A stretch of 64,000 nucleotides of DNA. Source: Whitmania pigra (lineage: Eukaryota; Annelida; Clitellata; Hirudinida; Haemopidae). The stretch covers positions 366,001 through 430,000 of the forward strand of contig JAJTWR010000236.1 in the NCBI GenBank assembly GCA_021613335.1, in the 5' to 3' direction. Below, piece after piece: positions 40,701-51,800 of this stretch. The translations under genes and the position numbers were made by a program. The notes beneath the pieces are model-generated. The model was not told the origin of the DNA. It searched no databases and saw nothing but the letters and a program-made list of their open reading frames with translations. Numbering within the stretch: position 1 is the stretch's first letter; the number at the start of each line of letters is the position of its first letter.

Positions 40701-43700
40701 TTTAAATGCAGCCAAATAATCTGTTGTAACTGTTTTATTTATTATAATTGCATTATTTATTACATTTGCGTTATTTATATTTATTGTATTGTCTATTCAG
40801 ATGGTCAAGGACCACGAGGAAGATAAAAAACTTCACGAAAAGAAAGGATCAACAGTGGTGGGTCGAAGTGGATGTTTTAATTTTTTTCATTTTATCTAAT
40901 TAATTATTTGAATTACAATCATTTTATAATTATATAATATAATTATAATCATTTTATTATTGTATAATTAGCTAATCAATTATTTTACTGAACATTTAAT
41001 TAAGTTGTAATCACTTATAAATGCCAGTGTGATAACATTTATTGTCGTAACATTGTCATTTATTTATGTTATTTTTCCAGGTAAAAGATCTGAAGAAGCA
41101 ACTCCATTCGGAGAGGAAAAGAGCCGAAAAGTTGCAGGAGAAACTGCAGGAAATTCTATCCGAGCCAAAAAATAGAACATGTTGGTGCTGATAACGATGA
41201 TGATGATGGTGATGATGACGATGGTGATGATGACGATGGTGATGATGATGATGACGACGATGGTGATGATGATTTTGATGATTACAGCGATGTGTTATGG
41301 AAATATGCTTATTATACATACTTTCTTTTCTCAGGAACTAGAAAAGAACTTTTTGAAACCTTGCATGTATTTTTAGTCGTGCACTTTTGAAAAAAGCAGC
41401 AATTAGTTACAGTCAATGAATGTCTTTTGTTACAACCTGCAATTAATTACTAAATGAGCGCTTTTTCATAATTAGCACTTTAATTAATTCCAATTAACTA
41501 GCATCTATTTTGAAACAATAATTTGTTTAATAAATTTCAACTACAAATTTATTTTAAACTGCTCGTCTTAATTTCAGCGGTTGAGGATTTACTACGACCA
41601 CTCGAAGAAAGGTTGAAATCGACAGGAGACAACAGGCTGTTCACAGACACAAGGTTAGGTTCTTTCTTATTAATTAATTAATTAACAAATTAAAAATCAC
41701 TGTGTTATCGTTGAATTGTCATTGTATTATTATTTCATTGTTATTCTATTATCACTGTATGATTATTGTATTATCAAATTAATTAATTAAAAATAATTAA
41801 TTGACAAGTTAATTAACACTAATCAGAATTAATTATTAGTTTCTTAACCATTAATTAATTATACTATTTGTAAATGTTTTGATTGCATGGTTAATTGATT
41901 AATTAAATTTAATTTATTTATAAATGCATATATAAAGTTATTTAATTACTTGAATAGTTAATGCATTATTCATTTAATTATTTGTTGTTTTGTTTGCTGT
42001 TAATTATTTTTTAAATCACCATGATTGTAGCTGTTTGGAAGTGTTTATGAATGTCGAAACAATGTAATAATTAATTAATAAGATTACAATTGGAGATGTA
42101 ATGTTAATAAAATATATTACTATTAATAATAGTATTTTTAGCAATAGTGATAAAAATATTGATAATTGGAATGATGGTGATGATGATATTACTTATTCCT
42201 TTGGTATTGTTATTGCATTATGGCGATATTGATTTATTGGTGAAGATTTACCTGTATTTCAATTAAGTGCACCTGCTCACTTTCTGGTAGAATTCAATTC
42301 AAACTAATTAGGATTTTAATCCTCATGTAATTAAATAATTATCACTAAATGGAGTATTAATTGGTTTTTTGTGTAGTTTAAAAAACCTTCTAGACTATAT
42401 TTATGCTTGCAGATTGAAATGTAAAGAGTCTATTGTAATTATAATTGAATTCATCATCACAAAAAATATTCAATTGTTGGGCTGGAATTGTATATTTAAT
42501 ATTTGACTAGTTGATGGTTAATAATTAGTGATTGATATTCATAGATATTTCGATTGCATAACTAAATATAATTTAAATATTTTGATTGCATAACTAATTA
42601 GCTCACTGTCATCCTGGAGTCCTAGTGGCCTGAGCAGGGACAATCTCATGAGTCAGGTTTGTTGCCTTATTAATTATGAAATTGTAATTTTTAAGCTTTC
42701 AAGACTACACTTCCAATTATTGTCTTCATCATTATCGCTATCATCAGCATCTACTTCATCTTCATCATCGTAGTCTTCATCCTCCTCCTCCTCCTCATCA
42801 TCATCATCATCATCGTCATCATCGTCGTCATGATTGCAGGGAACAGATGAGGAGTCTTCAGATACAACACTGAGGCAGGAGAATGATGTCCTCGTCAGGA
42901 GAATTGGGGAGTTGTTGCTCAAAGTGTCCACCCTTGAGGAGAAGGTCTGTAATGATGATGATGATGGTGGTGGTGGTGATTGTGATGGCAATGATAATTA
43001 TCAGAATGAAGGCACAAAGAATGTTTGCAAAAGCTAAAACAATTGATTCTTTAGTATTTCTTAATAATATTAACAGTTAGTACATATGTAGCTGAGCAGT
43101 TGATAATAACTAACCGATCATAATAATTATTACAACCATAAACTGAACTATAATAATAACTAGCCAGTCATTACTATTATAACTACAACCAGAAATATAA
43201 TAATAACTGTTAATAATCACAATTATTGTTATTGATGACAATTACATCAATCAGTGCACAATCAATTCATCCAATAAAGGTATCTCACCTGGAGTCCAGC
43301 AATGCATCGATGGCTGAAGATCTCCTTCAGAAAACAGCTGTCATTGACCACTACCACATGGACAGCAGACCAGGTAGGACTGACTTAAAATTAATAATAA
43401 TAACAATAACAACAACAACAACAACAACAACAATAATAATAATAAACAGCAAAAGTAATAGTAATAAGATATAAGTTATCATTTTAATTTGTTTTGGCCT
43501 CGTTAATATCAATAGAATTTAAAATGAAAAGTACCTGAATTTAATCCTGAAATTCAAATTACATTGACAAATACAATTTTATAAAACACATCAATATCCT
43601 AATATTGACAAGTTGTAGAAAAATCAATGCAATACAATAACAAATTATTACATCACAACAACAATATCCCAATATTGTCAAATTGTAGAAAAATCAATGC

Positions 43701-44272
43701 AATACTATAACAAATTATTACATTACAACAAATTATTACATCACAGCAACACTTCCTCAGTCATCACATTCCAACGACAACAAAATGTCGCTCAAGCGTG
43801 TCGTCGACTTTGTGACGGACAAAAACGACGACAGGAAGCAGGACATGAACAAGAGGCTGCAGAGGATGCTAGAGGAGACACTCACTAAAAACATGCATCT
43901 ACAGAATGTGAGTCTTCACCATGATGATTATTGATTATAAAATTATTCCCATGTCTATGAGGAGCTTAAAGCTTTTGAGAAATTCATGATGTATTCATAA
44001 TAGTAATCATGCAAAACTATTTAATGGGGAGGCAACAATTGGTGATATCCAATCCTAGCAGTTTTTCGGTTAATCATTTTTGTAATTATTTATTAGTTTT
44101 AGCTCACAATGAGGCAAACTTCACACTTCGTTGTAACATGTGACATTATTTCGTTGCAAAACTTTTAAAAGCACGACTTTAACAATTACAACCGAACTGC
44201 TTGCAACAGGATCTCGAAAGGTTGTCAAAAGAACTCTCTGACCTCAAAACCAACCACCAAGAACACTCCTGA
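30551..44272 (+). CDS. GRIPAP1: GRIP1-associated protein 1 (GRASP-1), endosomal coiled-coil protein
   Basis: Twenty-eight exons closing in one frame give 799 residues (human 841): 30551-30595, 31075-31141, 31433-31494, 31872-31898, 33025-33132, 34885-35065, 35311-35368, 35516-35559, 35783-35824, 36091-36161, 36616-36695, 36909-36956, 37328-37427, 37739-37795, 38232-38387, 38913-39008, 39375-39521, 39848-39961, 40239-40349, 40595-40669, 40801-40857, 41081-41180, 41578-41653, 42602-42656, 42840-42944, 43280-43373, 43747-43907, 44210-44272. The family protein is a Rab4 effector that coordinates recycling endosomes and binds GRIP1. Almost the whole product is coiled coil. Diagnostic matches are DVDFNRMQ with [11 protein letters not shown] at the start, [57 protein letters not shown] and [20 protein letters not shown] near the end. 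The 27-base exon 4 (IINRSKRAK) aligns with the human SKSKKA segment. Exons 6-9 encode a low-complexity Gly/Ser-rich linker. AATAAA is at 44446-44451. Confidence 0.94.
31698..31745. repeat. (ATT)n microsatellite
   Basis: ATT array in the third intron of GRIPAP1, just upstream of the 27-base exon. Confidence 0.9.
33207..33281. repeat. (ATT)n/(GTT)n microsatellite
   Basis: Interrupted ATT array in the fifth intron of GRIPAP1. Confidence 0.85.
34136..34420. repeat. (AAT)n microsatellite with CAA and GATAAT tracts, about 285 bp
   Basis: Compound array in the fifth intron of GRIPAP1. Open frames of poly-Ile on both strands across it are by-products. Confidence 0.95.
35078..35170. repeat. (GAT)n microsatellite
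   Basis: GATGAT-rich interrupted array directly after the sixth donor of GRIPAP1. Confidence 0.85.
37053..37140. mobile_element. hAT-like transposon end fragment
   Basis: Begins CAGCGTTGCTGTAAGTAC and carries repeated AAGTAC/GTACTT motifs (ACTTAAGTATAAGTACAAAG, TACTTATAAGTACAGGTAC), the pattern of many hAT termini. The flank GGCATGATGGCAT before it may be target-derived. No second end is seen, so it is a fragment in a GRIPAP1 intron. Confidence 0.4.
37185..37318. repeat. 21-bp tandem repeat abutting an acceptor
   Basis: About six copies of a 21-base unit such as ATTCACTTTAATTAAATTGA run up to within ten bases of the acceptor at 37327 of GRIPAP1 exon 13, replacing the usual pyrimidine tract region. 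Confidence 0.9.
41196..41290. repeat. (GAT)n/(GAC) microsatellite
   Basis: Interrupted GATGAT array just downstream of GRIPAP1 exon 22. The poly-His frame on the minus strand is an artefact. Confidence 0.9.
42728..42830. repeat. (CAT)n/(CTC)n microsatellite
   Basis: CAT and CTC units ending directly at the acceptor of GRIPAP1 exon 25 (42839), where they act as part of the pyrimidine-rich region. Confidence 0.85.
43592..43746. repeat. 70-bp direct repeat reaching an acceptor
   Basis: Two units of about 70 bases (beginning CAATATCCTAATATTGACAA and CAATATCCCAATATTGTCAA) plus a partial third that ends at the acceptor of GRIPAP1 exon 27. Confidence 0.85.
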
Positions 44273-44614
44273 GAACAGCCTCCGACTCCGCCATCTCATT
44301 CCGAAACTTTTTCCGGCCGACTTTTGTACGAGATGCTCACCTGATATTTAGCTTTTTTATTGGCAACCTCACTCGAACAAATTCCTCTTCGATTCTTTGT
44401 GCCCAGAAAGAAAGCAATTTCGATTTGTAAAAACATTTTGCTTGAAATAAATGAAAACAAATGATCCCTCGTTTATTCAATCTTAAAACTCGACTCAGAT
44501 AAACTGGGAATTAAGTTTTTTGTCGACGTCACATAAATCTGAATCCTATATAAGTGTATCTCTAGCAGTCTTTGGTGAATGAATTTCGTTAAACATCAAC
44601 AAATGAAAAACAAT

Positions 44615-47600
44615 TTAAAAGGAAAATAAGGTGTCAGGTTCGTCGGAGTCTTGTTGTTGTTGTTGCTTGACCTCCGAGGACTCCAGTTCGCCTTCCTGAG
44701 TCTGCTTTGCTTCTGCTGGGTCCTGTTGAGTCTTGCTGTCAGTCTTCTCGTAATTTGCGGCCGAGGCGTCCTTTTTGTTGACGTGCTCAGCGATTTCAAC
44801 CTGGTACTCCGTGCTCTGAGGAGATTCTGATTTCATGTTGCTAGTCGCTTCTGGAACCAACAAAAATTATCTTGTGTCTAAGCTGAGTTTAATAATAATA
44901 ATAATAATAATAATGATGATGATGATGATAACATCATACAGATATAGGTTCTAGATAAATTGACTAATTTATTCAAATCTCTCAGTATGTGCAATGTACT
45001 CTCACTTTTAAAGTAATATGAGAGAACTATGGATCCCTTTCAGGAATCAATGAATGCTGACATCCAGCTAAAGGACACATATCATTAAGCAAACTAAATT
45101 TGCAAAAAGTGATGCAAAATGCTTGGCCAAGTTATGCAAGTTCTATGCTTCCAGCACTTCAAGACCCAGGATAAGATTCTTCAATTTCTTTCATCCGTAA
45201 AGCCTCATAAAACACAACCCGAAGAAAGATCATCATATGCTGATTAAAAGCTTAATATTCGATGATGCGAGTGATGAATATGTTTGGGAATGTGCTGCCG
45301 GTGACACAAGCCTTGACCATAAATGTTATCTGCTAAATACTTCCAGATGTGATGGTTTTGAAATCAGAAAATGAACAATGAACAAGAACATAGAAAATTT
45401 TCAGAAAAAGGCTTTTAAATTTTTAAAGAGTTTAAAGATAAAATTTTATTTCTCAAAACAAACATGCATCTAATACTTTCAGTCAGCATATAAAAAAACA
45501 TTTTTGTCCATACCTTTTCAACAACAACAGATTAGCTAATGACGGCGACTAACCAGATGCGACGGCTTGCAATCTCATGCCCGCCATTCCCACGTCGGAC
45601 GTGTCGACCGAGCGAGCCCCCTCAGAAGCATCTGCATCCATTTCTGGATCCTTCAACTTTCCAGTCAAAATTTCCAGCAATCCAGAAGGTTGGTTTCCTT
45701 CTGTTGAATCGCAACCTCCCCCGTGGACCGACTGCTCCGAAGCGGAGAGAGGGGTTGATCCGTTGAGTAGCTGGGTGAGGAGGGGAGTGAAGGTGGAATT
45801 CGTGGCGCCCGGAGAATCTCCGCCATCCTTCGTCTCCGCCTTGACGTCGTCGACGAAATCGTCGCTGGGGCGGAACAGCTTGCTCGGAGGAGGAAGACAT
45901 TCTTTGTCAGTGATGTCGTCTTCCGATCTCGGCTTCTTCCTATCCTGAGAAGATGAAGACGACGACGACACTCCATCCTGCTGCTGTTGTTCGTCTTGCG
46001 ACTGCTTCCAGTTCGGGTAGGAATCTGGCGAGTTGACGACACTGGAAGGCTCGAGAACCACGAGGGAGGAGTCTTGACGGGCGTGCAAGTCGTCGGAGTC
46101 AAAAGGCAGTCGTCCTCTGCCGACAGAACCCCGTTCGATGCCGACTTTGGATCTCCAACGATCCGACTGGAGCAAAAGATGAATTATGAAATGTTAAATT
46201 GTTTTAAAACAAGAGAGATCATTTGTAGATAATAAATTGATCAAAAACAAGAAATAATTTATTGATTGGCTTATATTTAAGCTGTCTGAAGCATAGATTA
46301 GCAATAGATGTAGCAAGCACGTAATATAAAAGCATATTGAAAATATTCTGAAAGATTTCACACATACTTTCCAAAGGGGTCGACCGTTGTGACAACATTC
46401 AAATTCTAAAAAAAGTAAAACAGATATAAAAACTCAACCAAAACAAATATTGCTCGTGAAAGTGTGATAATGAATAAATGAGCATTTCCAAAAACTTCTA
46501 AATAAACATCATAATGCTGTTGTTTTACTGTTGATCAAGTATTATCCCAATTTATTTAAAATGTCCAATCAAATAGCACATCCACTTCACAAAAGCAAAT
46601 CATTCAATCAGATAAACTTCTTAATCGGGTTTACAGAAAGTGATTTCTAACCCTCTTAATGTTTGCAATCAAACTTTTACACTTTTACATCTTTTTAAAC
46701 ATCATCATCATCATCATTATTATTATTATACTGCTCCCAGTTTCCTTCCAATCACGCAGGAGGAAAAACAGGCCAAAGCAGAAGGAGAGATGTTATTGGA
46801 TGACAGAGGTCAATCAGGAAATTATTAAATGATTTACTTTCTCAATCAGGTAAATATTAAAAAATTTACTTTCTCAATCAAGTAAATATTAATTTATTTA
46901 CTTTCTCAATTAGGTAAATTATAATTTATTGACTTTCTCAATTAGTTATTAGTAAATTAATATTTACCTTCTCAATGCCTCTCATGAACTTGTCGACCCT
47001 TCTGTACTGCTTTGAAATGTTCTGATCTGTTAGCAGTTCACACAACCTCTGGATTGTGAAAGGAATCCTGGAGTCAGGATAAAGATGATGAATCAGTGGA
47101 TAAATTAAATATACAAATGTTAATCATTTATCAATGAGTTGCCATCCTAAATTAATCATTAGGCGATAATTCATCTGCTTTAAAGGAATTAACATCTAAA
47201 CCAAAGCAAGTTAATCCAATACAAACATACAATAATAACAATTATTACAATAACAATAATTATGTAACAAAATAATAATACTAATAGTGAAAATGCAAGG
47301 TGCCTCCGACTCTATGCACATGATGCCTCACAAATTATTATTATTAATATTATTATAAATAACAACAATAAACTACCGATTTATTCATGCTATGCACATG
47401 ATCCCTCAAATTATTATTATTAATATTATTATAGATAACAACAACAATAAGTTACTGATCAGATGAAGCAAGCACCCACCCGTTGAACAGATCGATGCTG
47501 TCATTGAGTCTCTTCTTCATCTCCTCAACGCTCGTGTTTTCCACGTTCTTGTTGGAAGCCAGAGACTCCATCGGACACTCCTTCATGAACTCCTCGACCA

Positions 47601-48644
47601 CGAGGTTCATCTTCCTCACAATCAGGGGCTTCAGTTTGGACCACGGGTAGCTGAGGATGGATGTACAACGATTATTCGATTTAATTATTTAATCGGGGAA
47701 TTTGTTTTGCAATGGATTTTTTAAATGGTTAATCTTTTAAACAAAGCAATCAGAAGGGGTGAAAAATAATGGCATTGTATCAGTTAAGTAAATTTAAAGA
47801 AATGGTTATTAAATGTAATCATTTGTCAATAATAAGCAGTTAAGTGAAACATTTGAATGACAATGGTTTTCAGGTCCATTGATGGACTTAGGCTACCATA
47901 AAGACTGTCTTCATTCAATGCAACAAGCCAAACATATCAATTAGGTAAGAAATCATACAACAATTCGTCCCTAAAAGTGTGCAACTATTTATTAGAGAAT
48001 TCAACAACATGTCGTGAGAGATAATAAATTTATCTTTAAAAGATTAAAATTCATTGGCAACAAATAAACGTGGTTCTTACAGCGTGATGCCAGTGACAGC
48101 CACACGACTCAAGTACCTCTCCAACGTGCTGCTGATTGCACCTTCCTCAGGCTGCTTTAAGAATTCTGGTGGAAAACATTGTGGAAATGAGCGAATTAAC
48201 AAGAGTTTTGTGATTCAAAACTCAACTGAGGTGAGACTGGTAATTAAAATGAATTATTTTCAAATGAAAGTAATACCGCAGTTCATTAAATTAAAGACTG
48301 ACAAACATGTTGACATAAGGTAATCATTCCAAACAACAACATTAAAAGTTTAAGCTTTAAGACTGGTGATCGATTTGGAAACATTCCAATTAACATGAAA
48401 GCTAATGGTTACAATTAAGCAATAGTTATCATTCAGATGGAAATAATAAAAATTTGTTCATTAAAATTTTAATCGAGCTGCATTTTCTCAAAGCGAATTT
48501 AAAATTAATAATAATTTTGGGCGGGGTTAGCGCTAGCGTTTCACTTTAAATTTGAATACCATGCGTTTTGGATATTCTCTAATATTGATTTCAATTCGAA
48601 ATCCAACCTTCCAAAGCATCCCGAATCTCTTTCCTTGATCCCAT
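44615..48644 (-). CDS. PPP4R2: Protein phosphatase 4 regulatory subunit 2
   Basis: Seven exons on the minus strand, 48644-48608, 48165-48081, 47650-47480, 47067-46968, 46405-46364, 46166-45554 and 44850-44615, give 427 residues (human 417). The subunit scaffolds PP4 catalytic subunit with PP4R3 and helps target it to the DNA-damage and centrosomal substrates known for PP4. The conserved N-terminal domain reads [49 protein letters not shown] and [15 protein letters not shown]. The C-terminal half is acidic, Ser- and Gln-rich and apparently disordered, with a basic KKPRSEDD motif where the family has its KRLRFD element. The start at 48644 was chosen by alignment; an out-of-frame ATG lies 13 bases upstream. 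The last two exons only join in frame if the donor at 46363 is used. Confidence 0.92.
46832..46980. repeat. 32-bp tandem repeat copying a PPP4R2 donor site
   Basis: About four units with a period of 32-33 bases containing ATTTACTTTCTCAAT, running into the exon 4 junction ATTTAC/CTTCTCAATG of PPP4R2. Confidence 0.85.
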
Positions 48645-48970
48645 AACTTATCGACATCCGACCGGGAGACTAAAAACAAAGTGTGCGGCAAAAACAATAA
48701 CATTAAGAGTGGCTTTGCAATAATTTTTGAAAAATTTTGATTTTCAATTTTAATATATTTTAAGTACTAATAAATTTGTAAATTAAAAAAAAAGAAAAAT
48801 ACAAAAACATTTTGCAATCACCTGCCTCAATGTATTGGCGTTGTTGGCAACTAGCATGCCTACTTCAGAGTAATGCTGTTCTAGATTTGATCTTAATGCG
48901 GGGTATGCAATCGTGAATTAGGGATATATTCTGCTCAAAACGATACAAACTAAAATATCAAATTTGACAA
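48645..48970. promoter_or_regulatory. Shared bidirectional promoter region, PPP4R2/NEK1
   Basis: The divergent start codons are only 326 bases apart, so both promoters lie here or overlap the 5' UTRs. No TATA element is convincing. Confidence 0.5.
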
Positions 48971-51766
48971 ATGGAGAATTACTATATAATTAAAAAGATT
49001 GGGGAAGGTTCGTTTGGTAACGCGTATGTTGTTAGACATAAAGAGACAGAAAAGCTGTCTGTTATGAAGGAAGTTGACATGAAAAAGGTTAAAATCTATG
49101 CAAATTTATTTAATTAATTAATTTCGTTATTGTTCACATTGGCATTTAATGGAAAATGACAAAATTAAGACAAATGTCTCTAACTTTATATTCTCAGATG
49201 ACAACTAAAGAAAAAGATAATGCTCGAAAGGAGGTGCATTAAAAATTCATTTTCATACCATTAACTTGAACATAGTGCATTGATTACAATTGAATAACTA
49301 ATTATTACATAGAACAAATACTAAGATAAACTGCAGCTCTTACATTTAATTCTGACCAAAATTCTAAAAGGTAGTCTGTCTCTCTCAACTGCATCATTCT
49401 AATATTGTCAGCTACATTGAACACAGTGAAGGTAACAAATCTTTTAATGAAAACCACCTTGACAAATAACTTTAAGAAAAGCTTTTTATTCAACTTTCAG
49501 TGTCAAATGCTCTTTACATTATAATGGATTACTGTGACGGAGGTACTTATGATTACGAAAGCACATTTTATTTCTTATAAAATTTGTTTCTTTTGCAAAT
49601 AATTACTGACAGGAGACTTGTACAAGAGAATAATGCTACAAAAAGGAGTGCATTTTTCCGAGGACCAGGTATTGAATGATGAATTTAAAAATTATTATTT
49701 TATTGAAGTTTGTTGCCAAATCTGTCTCAAATCATTTTGTAAAAGCTGATTTGTGAAAATAAAACTGAAATACATTAAATAATTTTCACAGCATTAAATG
49801 GTGATGTTCAAATTAACAATTTGTTATTAATGTGTTAAATATTCAAATTAACAATTTGCTAATTGTTTGCTCTCATCAGATTCTAGATTGGTTCATCCAG
49901 ATGTGTCTTGGTGTTAAGCACATCCACAACAGGAGAATCTTGCACAGAGATTTGAAATCACAGGTAATTGGAACTAGTACTTAATTTTTAATATTAGTAA
50001 TAATGTTTTTTTTTCAAATGTTGAAAACGAGCTATAAATAATGACTTGGTCATTTTTGTGCTTAAAAAATTCATTTAACTAAAATAAAACCAAACCATTG
50101 ATCTTCACCATGCTAAATTGCTAATTAAATTGCAGAACATTTTTCTTACAAAACATGGCATCGTTAAGATTGGAGACTTCGGGATTGCAAAAATGCTCAA
50201 CAGGTGGAGTTATTATTGAGCCATTTGAAATTCCATCAAGTTGTAAAAAAAACAAATCAATAATTTTATTAAGTTGTATGAAACATTGATTGTGCTACAA
50301 CAAGTTCTTTTGCATCAAAATGTGCTTTTTGAGCAGCAATTAATTGATTATTAACAATTATTACAACAGCACAACAGAACTGGCCAGAACATGCATTGGA
50401 ACTCCATACTATTTGTCACCTGAAATTGTTGAAAACAAACCTTACAGCAATAAAAGGTACCTGACAACAATTGTTTTTGTTCTGTTTTCATTGTCATCAT
50501 CTTCGTCGTCGTCATCGTCATCATCACAATCATCATTATTATTATTTTTGCTACTATATTTAATCCTATGTTAATAGATTAATAATGCTATCATCATTAT
50601 TATCATAAAATTAATATCGTGGTTGACCAGTTGTCTCAGTGATACAAAGTCATTTGTATGAGTTGTTCCTTACTATTTCAGATGAATTTTTGTTTAATAC
50701 AGTAAAATGTTGTTAATGCTCTGTGATTATTTTAAATAATAATTAAATAATAAATAAATTAAGTTTAAATAATACTTTACATCACATAACTAAAAAACTC
50801 TCTTAATTTTAATCCATCTTCCAGGAAATTCAATTTTATTAGCAATTTATTTTTATTAAGAATTGAATCCACTTCAAACTTATTAGAGTTATTTTAACTT
50901 ATTTAACAAACAAGTAAATACGATTTAATAATTTTTTGCAAACTAAATTATTGAATATATTTAATAATTACTGAAATTAAAAATTAAATTAATTAATTTT
51001 TAGTGACATCTGGTAAAAAAAATTAAATTAATTAATTTTTAGTGACATCTGGTCACTTGGGTGTGTACTCTACGAACTGGCAGCTCTGAAACACCCCGTT
51101 GGTTCTGTTTATTTTTCATTAAAAAAATTTTGTCATTTTTTTAGTTACTATTTTGCTTTTTATTTTATATTAATTTAATTTAATTAGAATTTTTTTTTCA
51201 ATTGAAATATTTGTTTATTTATTACAATTTATTGAATAATAACTGGCTAAATAAATTGTAACATTGCCAATAAATATTTTTGAAATTGTAATTTAATTCT
51301 TTGGAAATGATTGATGAAACACAAATAAAAAAATTTCCAATGAAGAATGAACAAGCTCAAATTGATTTTAATTGAATTAACTTTTAAATGTTAAAATGAA
51401 TTGAGTTAATTAATCAAGCAAATATCTTTCAGTTTGAATCTCCCAGTTTGAAAAACTTGGTGCTAAAGATTGTGAGGTGCATGTTTAATCCATAATAATA
51501 AATTAATTAATTAATAAACTCATTAACAAAAAACATTTTCTTGAACTGTGACATCATATGTAACGAATTTTTAGGGCATTGTTATTTATAAATACTTGAT
51601 TATTTTTAATTACCTTAACTTTTAAACTAGGGGATGTTATGCACCCATAAGTGCAAGATACAGCTCGGAACTGAGGCTTCTCGTGTCACAAATTTTTAAA
51701 CAGAACCCAAGGTGGGAACGGATATAAAATATAATAACAACAACGAAAATAACAACAACAATGATG

Positions 51767-51800
<34 letters not shown>

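Noticed and set aside
41056..41319. Minus-strand poly-His protein
   Set aside because: It is the antisense of the GAT microsatellite beside GRIPAP1 exon 22.
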